From JBDRRP01 sp964446485 (GTDB taxonomy: Bacteria > Desulfobacterota > Desulfobacteria > Desulfobacterales > JBDRRP01): a DNA stretch of 64,000 bases. Under the pieces are notes generated by a model. That model ran no database searches. It was given only the letters and a program-made list of their open reading frames with translations, and had not been told where the DNA came from. Position 1 is the stretch's first letter, and every line of letters starts with the position of its first letter. The stretch covers positions 1 through 64,000 of the forward strand of contig CAYUOU010000014.1 of NCBI GenBank assembly GCA_964446485.1. The letters run 5' to 3'. Positions 44,442 through 51,724 of this stretch are shown here, one piece after another. A program made the position numbers and the translations under genes.

Positions 44442-44993
44442 ATGAAAAAACGCCACTCCAGGGCTAAGAACCCGGATGTCACATTGTGGGACGGGACCGA
44501 GACCCGACTGGGTCGATTCTGGGCGGATGGTCCCCTTGTGCTGGTTTTTCTCCGCCATTACGGGTGACCGTTCTGCCGCGAGCAAGTGGCGCAGTTGCGC
44601 CAGAAAGCGCGCCAGTTCTCTGAACTCGGTGCTCAGGTGGTACTTGTCGGACTCGGTACGGTGGCGGAAACCGCGGATTTTAAAACCCAGTTCAATGTGC
44701 CCTTTCCCATGATCGCCGACCCTAGAAGGCAATTGTATACAGCATTCGAACTCAAGCGCGCGACCACGGCAAGCCTGTTGTCACTGGGAACGGCTGTAAA
44801 GGGAATATCTGCCATGGTCAGGGGACACGGTATCGGTATCCCCAAAGGAGATGTCCATCAACTGCCGGGCGTATTCATCATCGACACCGAGGGCCGCATC
44901 CAATTCAGCCATTACGCCAAGGGACCGGCCGACCACCCGGACCCCGATGCGCTCCTCGCAATGTTGGCATCCGAGGGCGCCCAAAGTAAGTAA
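44442..44993 (+). CDS. Peroxiredoxin-like selenoprotein with UxxC site (TGA read as Sec)
   Basis: A 183-residue thioredoxin-fold protein of the AhpC/TSA-like (PRXL2-type) group if TGA 44565-44567 is decoded as selenocysteine. Reading from ATG 44442 (AAAGGA upstream) gives PLVLVFLRHYG, then Sec42-P-F-C45, then REQVAQLRQKARQFSELGAQ. Homologues carry Cys at this place in the pattern RHxGCPxCR. The frame continues without another stop through LPGVFIIDTEGRIQF to TAA. A stem (CTGC...GCAG) begins a few bases after the TGA and could act as a bacterial SECIS. Stopping at TGA would leave 41 useless residues. Probably a thiol/selenol peroxidase or reductase. Confidence 0.82.
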
Positions 44994-45058
44994 ACCCCAT
45001 CGTTGTCAGGCGTGGCGGCCCATGGTAACAAAGATGAAACGGTAAAAAGTAGCAAAAA

Positions 45059-45188
45059 GGACGATTTCGTAAAATGTTCGAGATACGGCTTGCGAATCCT
45101 GAGGAAGGCGGCGTACTTGCAGTACGCCGAAATAACGAAGGATGACGCGTAACGCAGATATCGGACTTTTTACGGAACCGTCAACAAA
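45059..45188. repeat. Palindromic MITE-like element
   Basis: The ends are inverted copies of a motif related to TTGACGGTTCCGTAAAAA (left end diverged: GGACGATTTCGTAAAA). In the middle lies a perfect 9-bp hairpin, CGGCGTACT-TGC-AGTACGCCG (45109-45129). The same terminal motif bounds the element at 49725-49798. It carries no gene and looks like a dispersed non-autonomous repeat between transcription units. Confidence 0.65.
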
Positions 45189-45194
45189 GACGAC

Positions 45195-46043
45195 ATGACC
45201 GCCGATAAAGATCGACCGAATATGCGCGAAACGTTGGATCGGATAAAGGGGATGGCCGGTAATCCGGATTTCATCTCCGGTATTTACAACTACTGCGACC
45301 GGTGGTGCGAGCGATGCAATATGACATCCCGCTGCTCGGTATTCGCCATGTCCGGGCCCGATTCGGAAAACGGGAACCCGCAGACGGCGGAAGACATCGA
45401 CAAACTGCTGACGGAGACCTTCGAGTCAACGTCGGCCCTCCTCCAAGAACTGGCTGAGGAAGCCGGCATCGACGTGGAAGCCGTCGTTGAACCCACGGGG
45501 GAGGCCTTCGATCAGGAAGCCGGGGACTGCCATGTACTGGTGCGGGATGCCGAAAATTATGCAACGGCCGTTCACGATTGGTTTGTTTCCTGGGAGCCGG
45601 ATCTCCTCGACGCATCGCATGGCGCCCCGCACGCTCAGCCACACCTGGTGATGGTGGGAGACACCTCCAAGGCGTCCCAGATCGAAGACCTCGTCGACAC
45701 AATTCTATGGTATCACACCCTCATTAACGCAAAACTCCTCAGGGCCGTTCAGAATGACGTCCTGGCGCCTTCGGCCCCCCTGCAGGTGGCAAAAAGGGAT
45801 GCAGACGGTTCGGCAAAAGTCGCCCTGATGGCCGTAGACCGTTCTGCGGCGGCATGGACCCGGCTCCTTGAGTTCTTTCCCGAAGCCGAATTGGAAATCC
45901 TCGCTTTTCGGCATCGCCTGGAGCGGTTGCGCCGCGCCACGGAGTGGGCCTTTCCCAATGCCCGCGACTTTGTCCGGCCTGGGTTTGACGACACCCGCAC
46001 CGCCGCTGTGCCAGTCTCACCAGACAGCCACGACGCGTTCTGA
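45195..46043 (+). CDS. Uncharacterised protein with CX3CX2CX5C motif
   Basis: A 282-residue cytosolic protein of unknown function. Near the N-terminus YNYCDRWCERCNMTSRC places Cys at 34, 38, 41 and 47. The CX3CX2C spacing recalls radical-SAM clusters but no SAM-domain features follow, so a zinc or structural Fe-S site is more likely. The rest is mostly helical and acidic, with HDWFVSWEPDLLD and DLVDTILWYHTLINAKLLRA. Proteins with the same IYNYCDRWCERC-like opening are widespread, but I know no function. ATG at 45195 has only a poor RBS. Confidence 0.7.
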   Translation: MTADKDRPNMRETLDRIKGMAGNPDFISGIYNYCDRWCERCNMTSRCSVFAMSGPDSENGNPQTAEDIDKLLTETFESTSALLQELAEEAGIDVEAVVEPTGEAFDQEAGDCHVLVRDAENYATAVHDWFVSWEPDLLDASHGAPHAQPHLVMVGDTSKASQIEDLVDTILWYHTLINAKLLRAVQNDVLAPSAPLQVAKRDADGSAKVALMAVDRSAAAWTRLLEFFPEAELEILAFRHRLERLRRATEWAFPNARDFVRPGFDDTRTAAVPVSPDSHDAF

Positions 46044-46148
46044 CCACTCCGATGTCCATGCCGCCGCCCCATGTTCGCCGCCTTGACACCATTGGCGGCG
46101 AGACACACAATGAAGGGGGCGGATTTTCCCACGCAAAGGAGATCAACC

Positions 46149-46922
46149 ATGATGGTGAAACGGTATGTTTTGATGTTCCTGGTGGTCCTGCTGCTCCCGG
46201 CAACCGCATCCGCCAAGAAGATCCTCATTACGGCCGTCGACTGGTATCCCTACATGTCCCGCACCATGGAGGGCAACGGCTTTGCCTGTGAGGTGGTCAC
46301 CTATGCCTTCCTGGCCGTGGGATACGAAACCGAGTATATTTTCACGACATGGGAAGACAGCCGCGACAAGGTGGTCAACGGATTGGTAGCCGGTATGATC
46401 GGGTTCGCCGAGGAGACTGAAAAGGCGCCGAGACTTCAGCTGTCAGATCCCATTGCCGTTTCCAAGGACGTGTTTTTCTTCAAGCGGCGGCCATCTGATG
46501 AGGTGAACTTCAAAAATTTGGAAGACTTGAAAGATTACCGGATCGGCGTGGTCCGCGGCAGCCATTCCCTGTCGACTTTCAAAAAAGCCGGCCTGAAGCT
46601 CCACCTCTCCAGCGATGCCGGCTTCGCGTTTAAAAAGCTTTACATCGACATGGTGGACCTGGTCCCTGAAAACGAGTTCGTGGGCTGGGCCATCATCAAT
46701 CGGTTGTATCCCGATGAGATCTACAAGTTTGACGAGACCACGCGCTCCATTTCGGAAAGCCAGGTGCACCTGGTCATGGCCGCATCAAATCCCACATCCA
46801 GTCAAATCCTGGACGCCTTCAACCGCGGCCTTGAGACGCTCAACAAGGAAGGTGTCTACGTGAATCTTCTCAGGAAATATATCAAGGAAGTCAAAATCAA
46901 GACCCCAAAAAATCCCTATTGA
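46149..46922 (+). CDS. Orphan extracellular solute-binding protein, family 3
   Basis: A 257-residue exported SBP_bac_3 protein. The signal peptide is VLMFLVVLLLPATASA, then KKILITAVDWYPYMSRTMEGNGFACEVV and YIFTTWEDSRDKVVNGLVAGMIGF (domain 1), and YRIGVVRGSHSL with a linker to domain 2. It resembles amino-acid binding proteins but has no permease or ATPase beside it, so it may feed a distant transporter or a sensor. AAAGGAG precedes ATGATG. Confidence 0.8.
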   Translation: MMVKRYVLMFLVVLLLPATASAKKILITAVDWYPYMSRTMEGNGFACEVVTYAFLAVGYETEYIFTTWEDSRDKVVNGLVAGMIGFAEETEKAPRLQLSDPIAVSKDVFFFKRRPSDEVNFKNLEDLKDYRIGVVRGSHSLSTFKKAGLKLHLSSDAGFAFKKLYIDMVDLVPENEFVGWAIINRLYPDEIYKFDETTRSISESQVHLVMAASNPTSSQILDAFNRGLETLNKEGVYVNLLRKYIKEVKIKTPKNPY

Positions 46923-47197
46923 TAGCGGATTGATAGCGACGGATGCCCTATCTGCACTGCACAAGATTCAGGGCACCCTGCCCTGGCAGCGGTTCAATGT
47001 GTTCCAGTGTTGATGCATCTGCTCCTTGACCGAAGTTATCCCCCCCGTCAACTTGAAAAATCTGCAAAACCAATCCTGAAAGGGGAGAACTCGATCCCAC
47101 ACCCTACCGAAACGCCGCTTTGGAAATCGATACTGCCCCGGGCACGGAGATTGCGAAGGGCTCAGGCATACCGACACCCACACTGGAGAGCCCGCCC

Positions 47198-47695
47198 ATG
47201 AGAGATCCACAATTGGAACAATTGCCCGCTTTCAAAGTCCACAACCGGTCCGGATCCATCAACCTCACCCTCATACCCGCCAAATTTGACGGAGAGACAT
47301 TCACCTCCCGTGCGGGCGATGTCAGGGTGCTCAAAAAGGGGCACCTCATGATCGAGACGGCCAACGCCGCCGCTGGCGCGGACAATCGGGGAAACACGAC
47401 CTATGACTGGGCCAACAAAGTCACCATGAAGCTCACAGACCCGGACATTCAACAGATGCTTGCCGGCCTTCGAGGAGAGAAATGCCAGATTGTTCATGAC
47501 CCGAACAAGGCCCGTAGCGAGACAGAGACCGACCTTCCAAGAAGCCGCCTGCAAATCAGCAAGGGGGAGCGCTTCGGTTTCTTCATGACCATGAGCCGTG
47601 GAGACAACACCGTGAACTGCCCCCTCAGCGATACCGATGCGGCCACGTTGAGCCTCTTGCTAAGTCAGGCAATCGCAAGAATCTATGGCTGGTAG
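47198..47695 (+). CDS. Hypothetical cytosolic protein
   Basis: A 165-residue protein with no signal peptide or membrane span. The beta-rich N-terminal half (AFKVHNRSGSINLTLIPAKFDGETFTSRAGDVRVLKKGHLMIETA) followed by KVTMKLTDPDIQQMLAGLRG recalls Whirly/MRP-like single-strand nucleic-acid-binding folds, but this is a weak resemblance. ATG 47198 follows GGAGAG; an in-frame TTG at 47120 lacks an RBS. Stands alone. Confidence 0.6.
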   Translation: MRDPQLEQLPAFKVHNRSGSINLTLIPAKFDGETFTSRAGDVRVLKKGHLMIETANAAAGADNRGNTTYDWANKVTMKLTDPDIQQMLAGLRGEKCQIVHDPNKARSETETDLPRSRLQISKGERFGFFMTMSRGDNTVNCPLSDTDAATLSLLLSQAIARIYGW

Positions 47696-47814
47696 ACCGA
47701 TGGATGGGTTCCGCTCCGCGCCACCCATCTTACCCGGATACGCGACCCGGGATAGTATCTTTCTTGATCAAACAAGCCTGACAGCCAGTGGCGACGCTGT
47801 CGTCTGAAACCGGA

Positions 47815-48282
47815 TTATTCATTATGGGCGTCTTCCTCCCGCGGATCGGCATTTAAGGATGCCGGCAGGCCCATTACGAATTCACGAATCTCATCACGCA
47901 CCCGACGGTAATGCACCAGGGCTTCTGCTTGCGTACCGGCATCCTTTGCCAGTCTCGGCGGATCGTCGAAACCCTTGTGGATGATCCGCGCCGAACCACG
48001 AAACAGCGGGCAGCGTTCGTGGGCGTTGCCGCAGACGGTGACCACTGCGTCCCATCCGACATCGAGAAAATCATCGACCAATTTGGAATGGTGGCCTGAG
48101 ATATCGACCCCGGCCTCGGCCATGACTTTCACGGCGAGGGGATTCAGTCCATGGACCTCCACACCCGCGGAGGCCACTTCAAGGGTGTCGTTTTTCAGGT
48201 GCCTTGCCCACCCTTCGGCCATTTGGCTGCGGCAGGAATTGCCGGTGCAAAGAAAGAGTATTTTCGTTTTTTTTGGGTCCAT
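47815..48282 (-). CDS. arsC: Arsenate reductase, low-molecular-weight phosphatase fold
   Basis: A 155-residue thioredoxin-coupled type ArsC. The P-loop LFLCTGNSCRSQMAEG carries CX5R with the nucleophilic Cys. VVTVCGNAHERCP supplies the second Cys pair. WDAVVTV and a late FDDPP loop, where the catalytic Asp resides in LMW-PTP relatives, are also present. It reduces arsenate to arsenite. No arsenite pump is intact next to it. GGGGGAAAA precedes the ATG; a longer frame to 48321 is less likely. Confidence 0.88.
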   Translation of the reverse strand: MDPKKTKILFLCTGNSCRSQMAEGWARHLKNDTLEVASAGVEVHGLNPLAVKVMAEAGVDISGHHSKLVDDFLDVGWDAVVTVCGNAHERCPLFRGSARIIHKGFDDPPRLAKDAGTQAEALVHYRRVRDEIREFVMGLPASLNADPREEDAHNE

Positions 48283-48431
48283 TTTTCCCCCACATGACAG
48301 GCGTTCCCTGAATGGCGCCAAAGGATCTGAGAATGTGGCGATCTACTTCATTGTATGGATAGTGCACCACTTTCGTTAGGGTAGCATGTGCGCAGGATGT
48401 GATCAGCATCACTGCGTCCTTCGGGCTTCGA

Positions 48432-48503
48432 TCAACCCCATTGTTGCATCAAATATCCCTCCACGAAGATCCCCGCGGCCACGATGTTGATAAAGGTTTT
48501 CAT
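48432..48503 (-). CDS. Possible 23-residue hydrophobic peptide or gene remnant upstream of arsC
   Basis: ATG 48503 follows GGGAGG with 4-nt spacing and encodes MKTFINIVAAGIFVEGYLMQQ-W-G. One membrane-like segment is followed by TGA. It could be a tiny membrane protein or the start of a lost permease of an arsenic operon. The remainder of 48283-48722 shows no gene. Confidence 0.25.
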   Translation of the reverse strand: MKTFINIVAAGIFVEGYLMQQWG

Positions 48504-48722
48504 GGCGCCTCCCGTCATATTCTCGGATCGTACTTTGCCGATTTAAAAATCGCCTGTCAACGCTCGATCCGACAAGCGGGAAAATACCGGCAGGGGTCAC
48601 GGACACTGGAATGGATAGAAATCTGCGCCAAAATACGCTAATAGAATACATCTTCCGCGGTCTGCCGCCGATACCGGCCCGACGATAACCCCCAACGTTG
48701 CAAAAGCCGGAGGGTGAACAAA

Positions 48723-48800
48723 ATGGCAGCTAAATCCATAATCCTTCGAATTCTCCGGCGGTTATGCCTGGAAGCATACGGTCTTTATTATGATTTTTAG
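48723..48800 (+). CDS. Possible 25-residue small protein upstream of the ANTAR gene
   Basis: ATG 48723 sits 8 nt after GGAGGG (48709-48714), an excellent RBS, and opens a 25-codon frame (MAAKSIILRILRRLCLEAYG, then LYYDF) that is basic and amphipathic. It ends 82 bases before the GAF-ANTAR gene, so it could be a leader peptide or microprotein. No family is recognised. Confidence 0.35.
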   Translation: MAAKSIILRILRRLCLEAYGLYYDF

Positions 48801-48881
48801 GAATATCAGCATGTTGGAAATTGCATGCCATTTTGTTTGTGCAACGATGGGGTAAACCCTCTCCGAAGACAAGCACTCGAC

Positions 48882-49601
48882 ATGGAAAAGTTTTCACCGC
48901 CGCCGTACGACGACTACATCCGAGCGCTCACCGACATCAGTCGGGCGATCACTTCGGAACTCTACCTGGAGGATCTACTAAAGCTCATCGTCATGGTGAC
49001 GGCACGCGTGACCGGCGTTGACATCTGCTCCCTGTGGCTCATCGACGAGGACAGCGTCCCACCCAAAATCCGCCTCAAAGCCACACAGGCCATTGCCCCC
49101 GAGTATGTCAAAGACCGATCACTGGACCTTTCGGAGGGGGTGGTGGGCCATGTGGCCACCCATCGGAAGCCGCTGGCCATCCGCAACGTGCTCAAGAGCC
49201 GACGGTTCAAGGAAAAGGAAATGGCCCGGCGTCTCGGCCTGGTTTCCATGGTGGGCGTACCCTTGCAGCTCCAGAGCGAAAAGGTCATCGGCGTCCTCAA
49301 CTGTTTTACCTCCGAGCCGCACACATTCACCGACACAGATATCAATCTGCTCACCGCCGTGGCCAACCAGGCAGCGGTGGCCATTCTAAATACGGAACTC
49401 ATGGTCAAGACGGCCGTCATTCAAGAGGAACTGGCAACTCGCAAACGGATCGAGCGGGCAAAAGAAATTTTGATGCTGCGCCGAAAAATGACCGGTGACG
49501 CCGCCTACCGATGGATGCGAAAGCGCAGCATGGACACCCGAAAAACCCTGCGGGAAATCGCCGAAGCCATTCTTATCTCCGAAGACATTTATCTGGAATA
49601 G
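48882..49601 (+). CDS. GAF-ANTAR RNA-binding antiterminator
   Basis: A 239-residue cytosolic regulator. An N-terminal GAF domain (ISRAITSELYLEDLLKLIVMVTARVTGVDICSLWLIDE... to VANQAAVAILN) is joined to a C-terminal ANTAR domain (ELATRKRIERAKEILMLRRKM..., ending AILISEDIYLE). ANTAR domains bind paired hexaloop RNA hairpins and prevent termination. The next gene is a glutamate synthase whose leader contains such a hairpin and a terminator, so it is the likely target. ATG 48882 is chosen on family fit; ATG 48825 is possible. Confidence 0.85.
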   Translation: MEKFSPPPYDDYIRALTDISRAITSELYLEDLLKLIVMVTARVTGVDICSLWLIDEDSVPPKIRLKATQAIAPEYVKDRSLDLSEGVVGHVATHRKPLAIRNVLKSRRFKEKEMARRLGLVSMVGVPLQLQSEKVIGVLNCFTSEPHTFTDTDINLLTAVANQAAVAILNTELMVKTAVIQEELATRKRIERAKEILMLRRKMTGDAAYRWMRKRSMDTRKTLREIAEAILISEDIYLE

Positions 49602-49724
49602 CGTTTCCACGGCCCACTTTGCCTCGCCACTTGCCAGGCCCCACTCTTTTGCCAAGAGCCGTCTCGTGCCACCGTTGGAATCCGCCGCAAGGATACGCCG
49701 CGCCCTGCAGCGGCAGCGCCAATA

Positions 49725-49798
49725 TTGACGGTTTCGTAAAAAGTCCGAAATCAGCCTTTACGTTATGACGACCAAGGGGTTTTTTACGATGCCGTCAA
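49725..49798. repeat. Palindromic MITE-like element, short form
   Basis: TTGACGGTTTCGTAAAAA (49725-49742) and TTTTTACGATGCCGTCAA (49781-49798) are inverted copies matching at 16 of 18 positions, enclosing 38 nt. The terminal motif matches that of 45059-45188. It lies upstream of the glutamate synthase promoter region. Confidence 0.65.
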
Positions 49799-49876
49799 CA
49801 TTATTCATTCTAATTTTTTTGAACTATATTTCATTGTCACTTGACTTGTTTTTTCGAATGGATTAGCAATCCCCCT

Positions 49877-49968
49877 TGTGTATGACACACCGACGCACAA
49901 CGGCGTGCTCGGTAACTTATAGAATTAGAGAGACAACGACGTCTGCTCCGAGGGGCAGGCGTTTTTTT
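49877..49968 (+). promoter_or_regulatory. Glutamate synthase leader with ANTAR-type hexaloop and terminator
   Basis: Hairpin 1 is TGTGT-ATG-ACACA (49877-49889). Hairpin 2 (49890-49912) pairs CCGA/TCGG and GCAC/GTGC around the hexaloop AACGGC (49899-49904), with A at position 1 and G at position 4 as ANTAR sites require. Then an intrinsic terminator, CGTCTGCTCC/GGGGCAGGCG (49940-49961), runs into seven T. CTCGG of hairpin 2 can pair with CCGAG of the terminator, giving mutually exclusive folds. A TTGACT at 49841 may be the -35. The ANTAR protein encoded just upstream is the likely regulator. Confidence 0.65.
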
Positions 49969-50018
49969 ATTCCCGCCTGCCGATCAGTGAAACTTTATTT
50001 TTCGTGAAGGGGGAAGAG

Positions 50019-51665
50019 ATGCGATTTGAGAAAACCAATGATGTTCTGGGAACCACCAATCGGGGTAATCCGACGGAATCGAGTCTTTGCACACTGTGCC
50101 GGGCGGACTGCCGAGGAAAATGCGAAACATGGCTGTCGAGCATGGTGGGGCGCAAACTGCTATACCCGCGCAGCTTCGGTATCGTCACCGCCGGCGCCAA
50201 CAACACCACGCATGTGGGTGTCTCCTACAACTCCTTGAGAATACAAGGCTACGCCTACGGCGCCCACGGCGTTCAACAGGGGCTATCGAGCGACCCTGAC
50301 GACTGCATCTTCCCCAATGTCAGTCTGGAAACCGAATTCGGCAGCGAAATCAAGACCAAAGTGCGCATCCCCCTGATGACCGGGGCGCTGGGCTCTACTT
50401 TCGTGGCGGAAAAATACTGGGACGGTTTCGCCGTGGGTGCGGCGCTGTCTGGGATTCCGGTGGTAATCGGTGAAAACGTTGTCGGCGTGGACCGCAAATC
50501 TGAAATCGGCCCCGGCACCGAGCGCAAGGGCAAGATCAAGAGTGCCCCTGAATTGGAACGCCGCATCGACGGCTACCTGCGGTACTACAACGGCTACGGC
50601 GCCATCATCGTTCAGCTCAATGTGGAAGATACCCGAAACGGTGTTGCCGAGTTTGTGGCCGACAAATATGGCGACAAAGTCATCATCGAACTGAAATGGG
50701 GCCAAGGCGCCAAAGACATCGGCGGCGAGATCCAGGTGACTAGTCTGGATTATGCCCAGTTCCTGAAGAACCGTGGCTACGTCGTTGACCCGGATCCGAC
50801 CATTGCCGAGGTCCAGCGGGCGTTCGAATCCGGCGCCATCAAATCCTTCGCCCGTCACAGTCGCCTTGGCGGCACGAATCTCGACACCGTAGAAAAAGTC
50901 CGCGAGGACTTCATGAGCAGCGTGGAATACCTTCGCAGCATCGGTTTCAATCGCATCTCCCTGAAGACCGGCTCCTACGGCATGGAAGAACTGGCCATGG
51001 CCATCAAATTCGCAACGGACGCCAAGCTGGACCTGTTGACCATGGACGGCTCCGGCGGCGGCACCGGCATGAGCCCCTGGAACATGATGCAGAGCTGGGG
51101 TGTTCCTTCCATCACCCTTCACTCCAAAGCCCACGAATATGCCTGCATTCTCGCAGCCAAGGGGCAAAAAGTCGTTGACATGTCCTTTGCCGGCGGCTTC
51201 GCCCTGGAGGACAGCATTTTCAAGGGCCTCGCCCTCGGAGCCCCGTTTACGAAATTGATTTGCATGGGCCGCGCCATCATGGTGCCCGGTTTCCTCGGCG
51301 CCAACATCGAAGGGGCGCTCCACCCGGAGCGCCGACAGAAAGTGAACGGCAACTGGGGCGACCTGCCGAAAACAGTCAGCGGCGGCAGCCCCCAGGAGAT
51401 TTTCGCCGGCTATTTCGATGTTGAAAAAATCGTTGGGAAAGACGAAATGAAAAACATCCCCTACGGGGCCATCGCGTTCTACACGATGGTGGACAAGCTG
51501 TATTGCGGACTGCAGCAGCTCCTTGCCGGCGCCAGGAAGTTTTCCGTCGCCCAACTCACCCGGGATGAAATTTTCGCCGGCAATTACGATACGGCGAGGG
51601 AAACCGGCATCCCCCACATGGCGGACGCCAATGACGAGAGCGCCAAGACGATCCTCAACGGTTAA
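50019..51665 (+). CDS. Glutamate synthase, FMN-binding (GltB-like) domain protein
   Basis: A 548-residue stand-alone FMN/Fe-S domain of glutamate synthase, like the archaeal-type large subunit core without the amidotransferase. It would make glutamate from 2-oxoglutarate and glutamine-derived ammonia. An N-terminal cysteine cluster (Cys 24, 27, 31, 35 in CTLCRADCRGKC) may hold an extra Fe-S centre. VIIELKWGQGAKDIGG, LLTMDGSGGGTGMSPW (FMN/phosphate loop) and GRAIMVPGFLGANIEG are characteristic. ATG 50019 follows AAGGGGGAAGAG. Glutaminase and reductase partners are not adjacent. Expression is probably under ANTAR antitermination. Confidence 0.87.
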   Translation: MRFEKTNDVLGTTNRGNPTESSLCTLCRADCRGKCETWLSSMVGRKLLYPRSFGIVTAGANNTTHVGVSYNSLRIQGYAYGAHGVQQGLSSDPDDCIFPNVSLETEFGSEIKTKVRIPLMTGALGSTFVAEKYWDGFAVGAALSGIPVVIGENVVGVDRKSEIGPGTERKGKIKSAPELERRIDGYLRYYNGYGAIIVQLNVEDTRNGVAEFVADKYGDKVIIELKWGQGAKDIGGEIQVTSLDYAQFLKNRGYVVDPDPTIAEVQRAFESGAIKSFARHSRLGGTNLDTVEKVREDFMSSVEYLRSIGFNRISLKTGSYGMEELAMAIKFATDAKLDLLTMDGSGGGTGMSPWNMMQSWGVPSITLHSKAHEYACILAAKGQKVVDMSFAGGFALEDSIFKGLALGAPFTKLICMGRAIMVPGFLGANIEGALHPERRQKVNGNWGDLPKTVSGGSPQEIFAGYFDVEKIVGKDEMKNIPYGAIAFYTMVDKLYCGLQQLLAGARKFSVAQLTRDEIFAGNYDTARETGIPHMADANDESAKTILNG

Positions 51666-51724
51666 CCCGCGGTAGCGTTTCGCAGGCTCACCGCCATCCG
51701 GGCTCCCGCCGGATGGCGGTTCTG

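Noticed and set aside
48409..48651. 80-codon minus-strand frame near arsC
   Set aside because: Basic, low-quality translation. The shorter frame beginning at 48503 in another register has the better RBS.
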